64,000 nt of DNA from an uncultured Oscillibacter sp. (GTDB lineage Bacteria > Bacillota > Clostridia > Oscillospirales > Oscillospiraceae): positions 1 through 64,000 of the forward strand of contig NZ_UQXD01000005.1 in assembly GCF_900544955.1 (NCBI RefSeq). The letters run 5' to 3'. A model generated the notes under the pieces. The model did no database searches. It saw only the letters and a list, made by a program, of their open reading frames with translations, and was not told the origin of the DNA. The position numbers and the translations under genes are program-made. Position 1 is the first letter of the stretch; every line of letters starts with the position of its first letter. Shown piece by piece: positions 1 to 7,988 of the stretch.

Positions 1-609
1 GGAGGGGTGCTCCCCCACCGGGGCGCCGCCGTCGTGGGCAGCCCCCTGCCGGGGCACCGTCAGCACCCGCAGCTCTCCGCCCCGGCGCAGCAGACTCTTG
101 CAGTACTCCACTCCCAGGATGTTGTTGGGCCGCTCCAGCAGGGCCGCATCCTCCCGGGAGACCAGCCCCTCCGCCGCCCGCTGCCGGGCCGCGGCGAAAC
201 TGACGCCCTTTTCCAGCTCCCGCCGCAGCCGATGGGGAAAGTCCTCCCCTGTCAGCGCCCGGGCCAGGCGCCAGAGGGGCGCCGCGTCTCCGCACTCGCT
301 GCCGAAGGCCAGGTCCGTCACCAGGCCCGTGGCCAGCAGGGCGGCCACGCCGCCGTCGGCAAACCGCTCCGCCGAGGAGACGGCCCAGGGCAGCCCCAGC
401 TCCACCACCAGATCGGCGCCGCTGCGGACGGCGGCCTCCGCCCGGGCGTACTTCCCCACCAGGGCGAAGTCCCCCCGCTGGACGAAGCAGCCGCTCATCA
501 CGCAGAGTACGGCGGTATCCGCCCCCAGGCGCCGCCGGGTCTCCTCCATCAGGTGCACATGGCCGCTATGGAGGGGATTGTATTCTGTTATGATACCTGC
601 AACCCGCAC
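1..609 (-). CDS. tmcAL: tRNA(Met) cytidine acetate ligase, partial (3' end outside window)
   Basis: Reading leftward from a GTG at 609, the protein opens VRVAGIITEYNPLHSGHVH, the nucleotidyltransferase signature (EYNP-H-GH) of the YlbM/TmcAL family. A conserved SGCFVQRGD segment and a PNNILGVEYCKSL segment follow at about residues 40 and 175. In B. subtilis this family activates acetate with ATP to make N4-acetylcytidine at the wobble base of elongator tRNA-Met. GTG was chosen because GGGGAGG lies eight bases upstream. Only 203 codons are visible; the family is about 400 residues, so roughly half is missing at the left edge. The acetate kinase gene diverges to the right, so two acetate-linked genes sit side by side; the order may be chance. 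Confidence 0.88.
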   Translation of the reverse strand, partial: MRVAGIITEYNPLHSGHVHLMEETRRRLGADTAVLCVMSGCFVQRGDFALVGKYARAEAAVRSGADLVVELGLPWAVSSAERFADGGVAALLATGLVTDLAFGSECGDAAPLWRLARALTGEDFPHRLRRELEKGVSFAAARQRAAEGLVSREDAALLERPNNILGVEYCKSLLRRGGELRVLTVPRQGAAHDGGAPVGEHPS

Positions 610-697
610 AGAATTCCTCCCCAACCGGTGACAAAAAGTGACAGTTTGGTGTCACGGCCCGCCGGACGCGCTCCCGCGCAGCCGCCGTAACGGTCGT

Positions 698-726
698 ATT
701 TTATCATACCGGCGGCCCTTTTTCAA
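698..726 (-). promoter_or_regulatory. Candidate promoter of tmcAL
   Basis: On the minus strand TTGAAA (721-726) and TAAAAT (698-703) are separated by 17 bp. The implied leader of about 85 nt contains GTGACA-N6-TGTCAC (638-655) plus one more GTGACA copy (628-633), a possible regulator site. No regulator is identified. Confidence 0.45.
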
Positions 727-870
727 ATGGAATCCCGGGGAAGGTGGGCCGGGCCCCGCCCGGGAAGACCCGCGGCCCGGAGCGCCGCCTCCCCGCCCCG
801 GCGGCGGAGGCATTGTGCGACTCCTCCCTTTCCAGGCGGCCAAACCACGGCATTTCGGTAAAAATGGTGG

Positions 871-898
871 TTGTAACCTGGAAAATCTCTGGTATAAT
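871..898 (+). promoter_or_regulatory. Promoter of ackA
   Basis: TTGTAA (871-876), 16-bp spacer, TATAAT (893-898), giving a leader of roughly 100 nt before the ackA start. It is the only strong plus-strand promoter in the 397-bp gap 610-1006, which otherwise holds only the tmcAL promoter region. Confidence 0.6.
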
Positions 899-1006
899 GA
901 AACTGTAATTTTCCGCCCGGTTGCGCGGACTTTGCTTTTATTTTATCTTGAGTTGCGGAAAACCCGCGGCGGTTTTCCACCAGAAGAAAAAGAGGAGACG
1001 TAAAAC

Positions 1007-2215
1007 ATGAACATTCTCGTCATCAACGCAGGCAGTTCCTCCCTGAAGTACCAGCTGCTGAATCCCGAGACCGGCGTCCTGCTGGCCAAGGGCCTGTGCG
1101 AGCGCATCGGCATCGACGGCAAGTTTACCTATAAGCCCCAGGTGGCCGGCAAGGAGACGCTGGACGCGGTGGACGTGGCCATGCCCACCCACTCCGAGGC
1201 CATTCAGACCGTGCTGGACGCCCTGGTGGACGCCAAGAACGGCGTGATCGGCTCCATGAAGGAGATCGGCGCCGTGGGGCACCGGGTGGTGCACGGCGGC
1301 GAGGCGTTCAACTCCTCCGTCCTCATCACCGACGCGGTTATGAAGGCCCTGGAGGACTGCATCCCCCTGGCCCCCCTCCACAACCCCGCCAACATCACCG
1401 GCATCAACGCCTGCACCGCCGTCATGGGCAAGGACGTGCCCCAGGTGGCCGTGTTCGACACCGCCTTCCACCAGACCATGCCCGCCAAGGCCTACATGTA
1501 CGCCCTGCCCTACGAGTACTATGAGACCGACAAGGTCCGGCGGTACGGCTTCCACGGCACCAGCCACAAGTACGTGGCGGCCCGGGCCGCCGCCATGCTG
1601 GGCAAGCAGCCCCAGGAGCTGAAGCTGATCTCCTGCCACCTGGGCAACGGCTCCTCCGTCACCGCCATCGACGGCGGCAAGAGCGTGGACACCTCCATGG
1701 GCTTCACCCCCCTGGCCGGCCTGCCCATGGGCACCCGCTCCGGCGACCTGGACGCCGGCATTCTGGAGTTCCTGATGACCAAGTACCACCTGGACATCAA
1801 GGAGATGGTCTCCATCCTCAACAAGAAGTCCGGCGTGCAGGGCGTCTCCGGCGTCAGCTCCGACTTCCGGGACCTGGAGAACGCCTTCAAGGACGGCAAC
1901 GAGCGGGCCGGCCTGGCGGTGGATATGTTTAACTACGGCGTGAAGAAGCTCATCGGCGCCTATGCCGCCGCCATGGGTGGGGTGGACGCCATCATCTTCA
2001 CCGCCGGCGTGGGGGAGAACTCCGTCAGCCAGCGGATGGACATCGCCTCCGGCCTGGAGTTCATGGGCGTGAAGATGGATGCCGCCGCCAACAACGTCCG
2101 GGGCAAGGAGGTCGTCATCTCCGCCCCCGACTCCCAGGTGAAGGTCCTGCTGATCCCCACCAACGAGGAGCTCATGATCGCCATGGACACCGCCGCCATC
2201 GTCTCCGGCAAGTAA
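1007..2215 (+). CDS. ackA: Acetate kinase
   Basis: This 402-residue protein is full length for acetate kinase, the cytosolic enzyme that makes ATP and acetate from acetyl phosphate and ADP in fermentative metabolism. It has the N-terminal ASKHA signature (VINAGSSSLKYQL, residues 5-17), the HRVVHGGE segment, the HGTSHKYV motif and the DTSMGFTPLAGLPMGTRSGD loop, and GVGEN near the C-terminus. GAGGAG precedes the ATG. No phosphotransacetylase gene is next to it, so it stands as a single gene between its own promoter and a strong terminator. There is nothing abnormal in the sequence. Confidence 0.97.
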   Translation: MNILVINAGSSSLKYQLLNPETGVLLAKGLCERIGIDGKFTYKPQVAGKETLDAVDVAMPTHSEAIQTVLDALVDAKNGVIGSMKEIGAVGHRVVHGGEAFNSSVLITDAVMKALEDCIPLAPLHNPANITGINACTAVMGKDVPQVAVFDTAFHQTMPAKAYMYALPYEYYETDKVRRYGFHGTSHKYVAARAAAMLGKQPQELKLISCHLGNGSSVTAIDGGKSVDTSMGFTPLAGLPMGTRSGDLDAGILEFLMTKYHLDIKEMVSILNKKSGVQGVSGVSSDFRDLENAFKDGNERAGLAVDMFNYGVKKLIGAYAAAMGGVDAIIFTAGVGENSVSQRMDIASGLEFMGVKMDAAANNVRGKEVVISAPDSQVKVLLIPTNEELMIAMDTAAIVSGK

Positions 2216-2230
2216 TCCTCTCCAGATTCT

Positions 2231-2258
2231 GGGCGGGCCAAAAGGCCCGCCCTTTTTT
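2231..2258 (+). terminator. Rho-independent terminator of ackA
   Basis: Perfect 9-bp stem GGGCGGGCC/GGCCCGCCC with AAAA loop followed by six T. Confidence 0.9.
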
Positions 2259-2284
2259 ATTCCCCGCAGGCCCTGGCCGGGAGA

Positions 2285-2313
2285 TTGCACCGGGGCGGCG
2301 TTTGTGGTATGGT
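2285..2313 (+). promoter_or_regulatory. Candidate promoter of mtnN-luxS
   Basis: TTGCAC (2285-2290), 17-bp spacer, TATGGT (2308-2313), about 30 nt before the mtnN start. Confidence 0.45.
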
Positions 2314-2348
2314 AATGGCAAATCCCCACATTCGACAAGGAGAATACC

Positions 2349-3032
2349 ATGAAAATCGGACTGCAATTCGCCATGCCCGCGGAGCTTCACGCGCTGCCGG
2401 GGGCCAAGGCCCTGACCCCCTTTGAAACCGTCTCCGGCGTGCCCTTTTTCGAGATCGCGCCGGACATCCTGGCCTGCGCCGGCGGCGTCGGCAAGGTCAA
2501 CGCCGCCATGGCGGCGGAGATTTTCTGCCTGCGCCACGGCGTGGACCTGATTCTCAACGCCGGCGTGGCGGGCTGCCTGACGGACCTGCCCACCGGGTCG
2601 CTGGTGGTGGCGTCGGAGTTCGTCCAGCACGACGTGGATACCACCGCCGTGGGGGACCCCATCGGCCTGGTGTCCACCGTGAACCAGGTGGCCTTCCCCA
2701 CCTGGGAGCCGGAGCGGTGCACGGCGGCCCTGGCGGCCCTGGGCGTCCCCGCCGTCACCGGCCGGGTGGCCACCGGCGACTGGTTCGCCGTGAAGGGGGC
2801 GCGGGCCGCCCTCCTGCGGGACACCTTCTCCCCCCTGTTGGTGGAGATGGAGGGAGGCGCCATCGCCCAGGTGTGCCTGCGCAGCGGCGTGCGCTTTACC
2901 GCTTTGAAATCCGTGTCCGACCACCTGTTCTCCGACGGCCAGGCGGCGGAGTACTTCGACTTCGGCAGGGCCCTGGAGGCCCTGGGCGGCGTGGTGCTGC
3001 CCCTTGCCAAACGGCTGCAGGAGGTAGTTTGA
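2349..3032 (+). CDS. mtnN: 5'-methylthioadenosine/S-adenosylhomocysteine nucleosidase
   Basis: A 227-residue protein of the PNP/UDP phosphorylase fold. It starts MKIGLQFAMPAE, matching the family's IGIIGAMxxE opening with the catalytic Glu near residue 12. It has an ACAGGVGKVNAA loop, LNAGVAGCL, the VEMEGGAIAQVC substrate-binding stretch and a catalytic-type Asp in KSVSDH. The enzyme hydrolyses SAH to adenine and S-ribosylhomocysteine, and MTA to methylthioribose. luxS starts two bases after the stop and uses one of its products, so the pair forms the two-step SAH detoxification route that regenerates homocysteine. RBS AAGGAG is well placed. Confidence 0.95.
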   Translation: MKIGLQFAMPAELHALPGAKALTPFETVSGVPFFEIAPDILACAGGVGKVNAAMAAEIFCLRHGVDLILNAGVAGCLTDLPTGSLVVASEFVQHDVDTTAVGDPIGLVSTVNQVAFPTWEPERCTAALAALGVPAVTGRVATGDWFAVKGARAALLRDTFSPLLVEMEGGAIAQVCLRSGVRFTALKSVSDHLFSDGQAAEYFDFGRALEALGGVVLPLAKRLQEVV

Positions 3033-3033
3033 T

Positions 3034-3501
3034 ATGGAGAAAATCGCCAGCTTCACCGTGGACCACAACCGCCTGCTCCCCGGCCTCTACTACTCCCGGC
3101 GGGACGGGGACACCGTGACCTTCGACCTGCGCTTCAAGCGCCCCAACACCGGGGACCTGCTGAGCAACCGGGAGCTGCACTCCGCCGAGCACCTCATCGC
3201 CACCCTCCTGCGGAATTCCGAGGACCGGGACGCCGTGATCTACTTTGGCCCCATGGGCTGCCAGACCGGGTTCTACTTCCTCTTCGACAACCGGCTGCTG
3301 TCCCTGGAGGGGGCCATCCTGCTGCTGCGGGAGGTCTTCACCGCCGCCGGGCGCTTCCAGGGGGAGATGCCCGGCAAGAGCCCCGCGGAGTGCGGGAACT
3401 ATGCCAATCTGGACGTGGACGCCGGACGGGCGGTGTGCGGCTGGTACGCGGACCTGATCCGGGACTGGACCGTGGAACGGCTGTCCTATGACCAGGCGTG
3501 A
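3034..3501 (+). CDS. luxS: S-ribosylhomocysteine lyase (autoinducer-2 synthase)
   Basis: The 155-residue protein carries the metal-binding HSAEH motif at residues 49-53 and the ECGNY motif with the catalytic/metal Cys at 120, in the expected order for LuxS. It cleaves S-ribosylhomocysteine to homocysteine and DPD, the AI-2 precursor. It directly follows mtnN in an operon and its start is served by AGGAGG inside the mtnN 3' end. Its last 14 bp overlap the start of the next small membrane protein gene. Both a purely metabolic role and signalling are possible; the window contains no AI-2 receptor. Confidence 0.96.
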   Translation: MEKIASFTVDHNRLLPGLYYSRRDGDTVTFDLRFKRPNTGDLLSNRELHSAEHLIATLLRNSEDRDAVIYFGPMGCQTGFYFLFDNRLLSLEGAILLLREVFTAAGRFQGEMPGKSPAECGNYANLDVDAGRAVCGWYADLIRDWTVERLSYDQA

Positions 3502-3835
3502 GGAGCGGCAGCGGCAAAAGCGGGCCCTCCGCCAGGGCCGGGAGCGGCGCAGCCTGCGGCGGCGCCGGGGCCTCCGGCTGCTGTCCCACCTGTGCTTTCT
3601 GACGGGCGGCGCCGCCCTGGTGGCCGCCACCCTTCTCTGCTGCTTCTGGCTGTGGACCACCGCCTGGTCCGCGTGGGGAGCCGGCCCCAGGGGCACCTCC
3701 GCCTTTTGGGGGCGGCTGTGGCCTGTGGGCCCCTTTTTCGTCCGAACCCACGGCAATCTGGCGGTGGCCCTGCTCTGCACCGGCGTCTCCCTGGGGATGA
3801 CCCCGCCGGTGGCCGTCCCCACACGCCTGCCCTGA
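3488..3835 (+). CDS. Small basic membrane protein of unknown function
   Basis: A 115-residue frame whose ATG overlaps the luxS stop by 14 bp. The first 30 residues are extremely Arg-rich (RQRQKRALRQGRERRSLRR). A hydrophobic segment follows at about residues 33-60 and a second one at about 88-108, predicting two membrane spans. No family is recognised. The RBS is weak, so expression would depend on coupling to luxS. High GC could keep such a frame open by chance, so the call is tentative. Confidence 0.5.
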   Translation: MTRREERQRQKRALRQGRERRSLRRRRGLRLLSHLCFLTGGAALVAATLLCCFWLWTTAWSAWGAGPRGTSAFWGRLWPVGPFFVRTHGNLAVALLCTGVSLGMTPPVAVPTRLP

Positions 3836-3917
3836 GGGACCGCAACCAATCTTTGCGTGACAAAGGCCCCGGCCCGTGATAGGCTGGGGCCAGTTTTTAT
3901 GAGAGGGGGCGCCGCCC

Positions 3918-4742
3918 ATGGCATCCATTCCCGCCCACATCCGCCGCCTGCGCACCGCCCGGCACCTGACCCAGGAGCAGCTGGCGGAGCGGCTGTTCGT
4001 CACCCGGCAGGCGGTCTCCGCCTGGGAGACGGGCAAGGCCCAGCCGGACGTGGAGACTCTGGAGCGCATCGCCGCGGCCCTGGACGCGGAGCTGACGGAG
4101 GTCCTGTACGGTGCTGCCCGCTCCCCCGACCTGCGGCGGCTCCGGCGCCGCTGGCTGCTGACCGGCGGCGGAATGGCCGGTATCCTGGCTGTTTTTCTCT
4201 TTATATTGTTCATTTTCGACGTCTGGGGGACGGCCTTCGGCGGCCTCTCCTACCAGTTCTACGACCTGGACTACGAGCTCTCCTTCACGGAGGTCCCCGG
4301 GCGGTACGCCGTGACGCTGGACCTGCGGGACCCGGAGGGCAGCGTGGGCGCGGTGCTCTATGAGGACGAGACCGGCTGCCGCATCCGGGTGTCCGGCGTG
4401 GACGTCTCCGGGGAGGACCCCGGCGCCTGGCGGGTCTTCTTCCTGGCGGAGGGCGTCTGCCGCCAAAGGGGCGGCACCCTGGTGGCGGGGATGATGGAGC
4501 ACCCCGCGGGAAAGCGCTCCGCCCTGGTGGGCGGCGGCGCCTCTGCCCAGCTCACCACCACGGTGGACGGCGTCTCCCGGCCCGGGGCGCCGGCGGGGGA
4601 AAACGGCCTGTCCGGAAATGACAAGGCCTTCGGCTACTACCTCTTCCGCAGCAGCGCCGCCTCCGGCCTGCCGGAGACCCGCCCCGCCGCCGTCACCCTC
4701 ACGCTGGAGGGCCTGACCCGGCTGACCACCCTCCGCCGCTGA
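3918..4742 (+). CDS. XRE-type regulator with membrane-anchored C-terminal domain
   Basis: The 274-residue protein begins with a classic helix-turn-helix of the Cro/CI class (IRRLRTARHLTQEQLAERLF, then VTRQAVSAWETGKAQPD, residues 8-47). A single transmembrane stretch follows at about 88-112 (GMAGILAVFLFILFIF), then a roughly 160-residue outward-facing domain with no recognised family. GAGAGGGGG precedes the ATG. DNA-binding proteins fused to a membrane span and an extracytoplasmic domain can respond directly to envelope or external signals. The target is unknown, and the neighbouring DUF3796/XRE unit is on the opposite strand. Confidence 0.85.
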   Translation: MASIPAHIRRLRTARHLTQEQLAERLFVTRQAVSAWETGKAQPDVETLERIAAALDAELTEVLYGAARSPDLRRLRRRWLLTGGGMAGILAVFLFILFIFDVWGTAFGGLSYQFYDLDYELSFTEVPGRYAVTLDLRDPEGSVGAVLYEDETGCRIRVSGVDVSGEDPGAWRVFFLAEGVCRQRGGTLVAGMMEHPAGKRSALVGGGASAQLTTTVDGVSRPGAPAGENGLSGNDKAFGYYLFRSSAASGLPETRPAAVTLTLEGLTRLTTLRR

Positions 4743-4746
4743 GGTC

Positions 4747-4953
4747 TCAGGACGGGTCCGGCGTCACGGTGAAAACCTCCTCGATGGGCACGCCGAAGAC
4801 CTCCGCAATCCGCCACGCCAGCACCAGCGAGGGGTTGTACCGGCCCTTTTCCAGGTTGCCGATGGTCTCCCGCCGCACCCCCGTCAGCCGGGCCAGGTCC
4901 TCCTGCTTCAATCCATGCCGGGCCCGCAGCTCCCGGATCCGGTTTTCAATCAT
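4747..4953 (-). CDS. Small XRE-family transcriptional regulator
   Basis: A 68-residue protein, MIENRIRELRARHGLKQEDL..., that is almost entirely one helix-turn-helix domain (QEDLARLTGVRRETIGNLE) ending in the IEEVFTV tail usual for YozG/YvaO-like regulators. The ATG at 4953 was chosen because it overlaps the stop of the upstream DUF3796 gene by 8 bp, which implies translational coupling. The pairing of a DUF3796 membrane protein with this regulator recurs in Firmicutes and suggests the regulator controls its own operon. Confidence 0.88.
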   Translation of the reverse strand: MIENRIRELRARHGLKQEDLARLTGVRRETIGNLEKGRYNPSLVLAWRIAEVFGVPIEEVFTVTPDPS

Positions 4954-5308
4954 GGCCCAGCCCCCAGCTCTCCCGGAAGCCGTGGTAGGCGGAGCAGAGG
5001 GAATATACCGCCACCGAGACGCCCCAGCCCACAGCAAAGCCCGCCGCCATCGCCTGCCGTTCGGAGACGCCGCCCAGCAGCAGCGCCGCCGCCGTCACCG
5101 CCGCGGTGGCCAGCATCCCGGCGAAAAAACCGTTGGCCGCCGAGCGGGTCATGTAGGCCTCCAGCATCTCGTCGGAGGGGAGAAAGAAGTACTGGAAATG
5201 CACTGCAAACCCGAAGAAGCCCAGAAATCCCCGCTCCTCCGTCAAAACGCCCACAAACCCCAGCAGCGACACCAGCCCCATCAGGCCGTACAAATTCTTC
5301 TTTTTCAT
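4946..5308 (-). CDS. DUF3796 family membrane protein
   Basis: A 120-residue protein starting MKKKNLYGLMGLVSLLGFVG. It has a typical DUF3796 sequence GFLGFFGFAVHFQYFF-PSDE and two further hydrophobic segments (NGFFAGMLATAAVTAAALLL and AMAAGFAVGWGVSVAVY), so three to four membrane spans. GGGAGG lies seven bases before this ATG; an ATG 15 bp earlier lacks one. Function is unknown. It is co-transcribed with the XRE regulator whose start overlaps its 3' end. Confidence 0.85.
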   Translation of the reverse strand: MKKKNLYGLMGLVSLLGFVGVLTEERGFLGFFGFAVHFQYFFLPSDEMLEAYMTRSAANGFFAGMLATAAVTAAALLLGGVSERQAMAAGFAVGWGVSVAVYSLCSAYHGFRESWGLGHD

Positions 5309-5440
5309 CGAGGACCTCCCCATTTTTGTGATGTATTTCGCATTTTATGATAGAAATATACCACACATCGAGAACATTGTCAAGCGGGGCGTCCGCTGCG
5401 GGAAATCCGGCGTTTTTCAAACTTTTTCCTCCAAAACCTG

Positions 5441-5469
5441 TTGACAAGCGCGGTTTTCGCTGATATACT
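5441..5469 (+). promoter_or_regulatory. Promoter of rplU-prp-rpmA
   Basis: Perfect TTGACA (5441-5446), 17-bp spacer, TATACT (5464-5469). Confidence 0.85.
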
Positions 5470-5471
5470 TG

Positions 5472-5550
5472 ATAAGCCGCTTTGAATGGGTCTAAAAAGT
5501 GTGCCCCGCGCACCGCCCCCGACAGCGAGCCCGTAATGAAGGAGTTGAAA
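5472..5550 (+). ncRNA. Leader of ribosomal protein L21 operon, candidate L21 autoregulatory leader
   Basis: About 80 nt lie between the promoter and the rplU start and contain a GC-rich GTGCCCCGCGCACC hairpin segment ahead of the RBS. Its position, length and operon match the Firmicute L21 leader RNA class, thought to bind L21 for feedback control. The class assignment is by context, not by a covariance search. Confidence 0.5.
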
Positions 5551-5556
5551 CAATTC

Positions 5557-5868
5557 ATGAACGCAATCATCGTGACCGGCGGCAAGCAGTACAATGTGGC
5601 CGAGGGCGACGTGGTCTACATCGAGAAGCTGGACCAGGAAGCCGGAGACACCGTGAAGTTTGACCAGGTTCTGGCCGTCATCGACGGCGAGAAGGCCACC
5701 TTCGGCACCCCCGTTGTGGAGGGCGCCAGCGTGGAGGCCACCGTTGTCAAGAACGGCAAGGGCAAGAAAATCCGCATCTTCAAGTACAACGCCAAGAAGG
5801 GCTACCGCAAGCGCCAGGGCCATCGTCAGCCTTACACCAAGGTTGAGATCGCCAAGATCAGCGTCTGA
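5557..5868 (+). CDS. rplU: 50S ribosomal protein L21
   Basis: 103 residues starting [19 protein letters not shown], with the family's C-terminal [19 protein letters not shown]. The ATG at 5557 gives the standard L21 length; GGAG at 5541 is 12 bases upstream. It is the first gene of the conserved rplU-prp-rpmA-obgE order. Confidence 0.97.
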   Translation: MNAIIVTGGKQYNVAEGDVVYIEKLDQEAGDTVKFDQVLAVIDGEKATFGTPVVEGASVEATVVKNGKGKKIRIFKYNAKKGYRKRQGHRQPYTKVEIAKISV

Positions 5869-5870
5869 GC

Positions 5871-6203
5871 ATGACCACCATCACCTTCCGCATGGAGGGA
5901 GACCGGATCACCGGTTTTGACTCCAGAGGCCACAGCGGCTATGCCGAGGCGGGCGCGGACATCGTCTGCGCCGCCGTCACCAGCGCCATCCGCCTGGTGG
6001 AGGCCACCGTCAACGACGTGCTGGGCCTGGCGGCATCGGTGAAGGTCCGGGAAAGTGACGCGTCCATCTCCCTCCGCCTCCCCGGGGGCCTGGCTCCCAC
6101 GGCGGAGAGCACCTGCCAGTCGCTTCTGACGGGGCTGATGGTCTACTTTGCCGAGCTTCACGACGAGTATCCCGGCAACATCGAAGTTTTGGAGGACGGC
6201 TGA
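5871..6203 (+). CDS. prp: Ribosomal-processing cysteine protease
   Basis: 110 residues. GHSGYA places the catalytic His at 21 and DIVCAAVTS the catalytic Cys at 33, the dyad spacing of Prp. Prp removes the N-terminal extension of L27, a step needed for functional 50S subunits in Firmicutes that make extended L27. The gene starts two bases after the rplU stop and precedes rpmA, whose product here carries the cleavable extension, so enzyme and substrate are co-expressed. Confidence 0.95.
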   Translation: MTTITFRMEGDRITGFDSRGHSGYAEAGADIVCAAVTSAIRLVEATVNDVLGLAASVKVRESDASISLRLPGGLAPTAESTCQSLLTGLMVYFAELHDEYPGNIEVLEDG

Positions 6204-6245
6204 CGTCCTCTCCATCTAAAATCTGAAGAAAGGATGGTCCGTATC

Positions 6246-6527
6246 ATGATTCGTATTGGTCTTCAGTTCTTCGCCCACAAAAAGGGCGGCGGCTCCACCA
6301 AGAACGGCCGTGACTCCGAGTCCAAGCGCCTGGGTCCCAAGCGCGCGGACGGTCAGTTTGTCAAGGCCGGCAACATTCTGGTTCGCCAGCGCGGCACCCA
6401 CATCCATCCCGGTGTGAATGTCGGCATCGGCAGCGACGATACCCTGTTCGCCAAGGCGGACGGCGTGCTCCGTTTCGAGCGCATGGGCAAGGATCGCAAG
6501 CAGGCCTCTGTCTACGAGGCTGAGTAA
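6246..6527 (+). CDS. rpmA: 50S ribosomal protein L27 with Prp-cleavable N-terminal extension
   Basis: 93 residues beginning [20 protein letters not shown]. The mature L27 N-terminus (AHKKGGGS) is preceded by a short hydrophobic extension ending in FF, the recognised Prp cleavage site. The start at 6246 was preferred to the ATG at 6234 because AGAAAGG at 6227-6233 abuts the earlier ATG with no spacing. A strong terminator follows, separating the operon from obgE. Confidence 0.96.
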   Translation: MIRIGLQFFAHKKGGGSTKNGRDSESKRLGPKRADGQFVKAGNILVRQRGTHIHPGVNVGIGSDDTLFAKADGVLRFERMGKDRKQASVYEAE

Positions 6528-6538
6528 TCAGACGAGGA

Positions 6539-6572
6539 GAGCCCCGAACGCCACACGTTCGGGGCTCTTTTT
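6539..6572 (+). terminator. Terminator of the rplU operon
   Basis: 12-bp stem GAGCCCCGAACG/CGTTCGGGGCTC with loop CCACA, followed by five T. Confidence 0.9.
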
Positions 6573-6666
6573 CCAGGCAGGCGTCTGCATCCGAGGGCGC
6601 GGCGGACCGCGTTTTGGGATGCACACGCCTCAAACTCCCCATACTATCTCTGGAGGTGTTGTTCTC

Positions 6667-7950
6667 ATGGCAACTGCATTCATCGACAAGGCCCGGATCA
6701 CCGTGAAGGCGGGCAACGGCGGCAACGGCGTGGTGGCCTTCCACCGGGAGAAATACGTGGCGGCCGGCGGCCCCGACGGCGGCGACGGCGGCCGGGGCGG
6801 CTCCATCATCCTGCAGGTGGACGACAACATGTCCACCCTGATGGACTTCCGCTATAAGCGCAAATACGCCGCCCCCGCCGGCATGGACGGCCAGGGCGGC
6901 CGCCGCTCCGGCAAGGACGGGGCGGACCTGGTCATCCGGGTGCCCCGGGGCACCCTGGTCCGGGACGCCGAGACCGGCGAGATCATCAAGGACATGTCCG
7001 ACAAGGAGCCCTTCGTGCTGTGCCGGGGCGGCCGGGGCGGCTGGGGCAACATGCACTTCGCCACCCCCACCCGGCAGGTGCCCCGCTTTGCCAAGGCGGG
7101 CCTCCCCGGCGAGGCCCACGACGTGGTGCTGGAGCTGAAGCTGCTGGCGGACGTGGGGCTCATCGGCTTCCCCAACGTGGGCAAGAGCACCCTGCTCTCC
7201 GTGGTCTCCAAGGCCCAGCCCAAAATCGCCAACTACCACTTCACCACCCTCTATCCCAACCTGGGCGTGGTGTGGGTGGACGAGGGGGTGTCCTTCGTCA
7301 TGGCGGACATCCCCGGCATCATCGAGGGCGCCAGCGAGGGCGCCGGCCTGGGCCACGACTTCCTGCGCCACATCGACCGCTGCCGCCTGCTGGTCCACGT
7401 GGTGGACGTCTCCGGCAGCGAGGGCCGGGACCCGGTCCAGGACTTCGACGCCATCAACGCCGAGCTCTCCCAGTACAGCCCGGAGCTGGCCAAGCGGCCC
7501 CAGATCGTGTGCGCCAACAAGGTGGACATCTGCGAGGACCCGGAGAATCTGGAGCGGCTGCGCCAGCACGTGGAGGCCCAGGGCTACGCCCTGCTGGAGA
7601 TCTCCGCCGCGGCCCACCAGGGCACCCGGCAGCTGGTGGGGAAGGTGGCGGAGATGCTGTCCGCCCTGCCCCCCGTCACGGTGTACGAGCCGGAGTATGT
7701 GCCCCGCCCGGCGGCGGTGGACACCTCCGCCCCCCTGGACATCCAGCGGGCGGACGACGGCACTTGGCTGGTGGAGGGCCCCTGGCTCCAGCGGCTCATG
7801 GGCAACGTCAACTTTGCGGACTACGAGAGCCGGATGTACTTCGACAAGACCCTGCGGGAGTCCGGCCTCTTCCAGCAGCTGGAGGAGCTGGGCATTCAGG
7901 ACGGGGACACCGTCTCCATGTACGACTTCGAGTTTGAATACCAGCGGTAA
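6667..7950 (+). CDS. obgE: GTPase Obg/CgtA
   Basis: 427 residues in the three-part Obg layout: a Gly-rich OBG fold (1-158, many GG and GGDGGRGG repeats), a G domain with the P-loop GFPNVGKS at 167-174, DIPGIIEGASEGAGLG switch II and a NKVD motif, and a C-terminal OCT domain ending in MYDFEFEYQR. It is an essential GTPase of 50S assembly and the stringent response. The ATG at 6667 follows GGAGGTG by seven bases. It is transcribed separately from rpmA by position, since a terminator lies between them. Confidence 0.97.
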   Translation: MATAFIDKARITVKAGNGGNGVVAFHREKYVAAGGPDGGDGGRGGSIILQVDDNMSTLMDFRYKRKYAAPAGMDGQGGRRSGKDGADLVIRVPRGTLVRDAETGEIIKDMSDKEPFVLCRGGRGGWGNMHFATPTRQVPRFAKAGLPGEAHDVVLELKLLADVGLIGFPNVGKSTLLSVVSKAQPKIANYHFTTLYPNLGVVWVDEGVSFVMADIPGIIEGASEGAGLGHDFLRHIDRCRLLVHVVDVSGSEGRDPVQDFDAINAELSQYSPELAKRPQIVCANKVDICEDPENLERLRQHVEAQGYALLEISAAAHQGTRQLVGKVAEMLSALPPVTVYEPEYVPRPAAVDTSAPLDIQRADDGTWLVEGPWLQRLMGNVNFADYESRMYFDKTLRESGLFQQLEELGIQDGDTVSMYDFEFEYQR

Positions 7951-7956
7951 ACGCGG

Positions 7957-7988
7957 CACGCGGCGGGCTTTTGCCCGCCGCGTGTTTT
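7957..7988. terminator. Bidirectional terminator between obgE and the HD gene
   Basis: 12-bp perfect stem CACGCGGCGGGC/GCCCGCCGCGTG with TTTT loop and TTTT after it. It overlaps the stop of the convergent HD gene. Confidence 0.85.
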
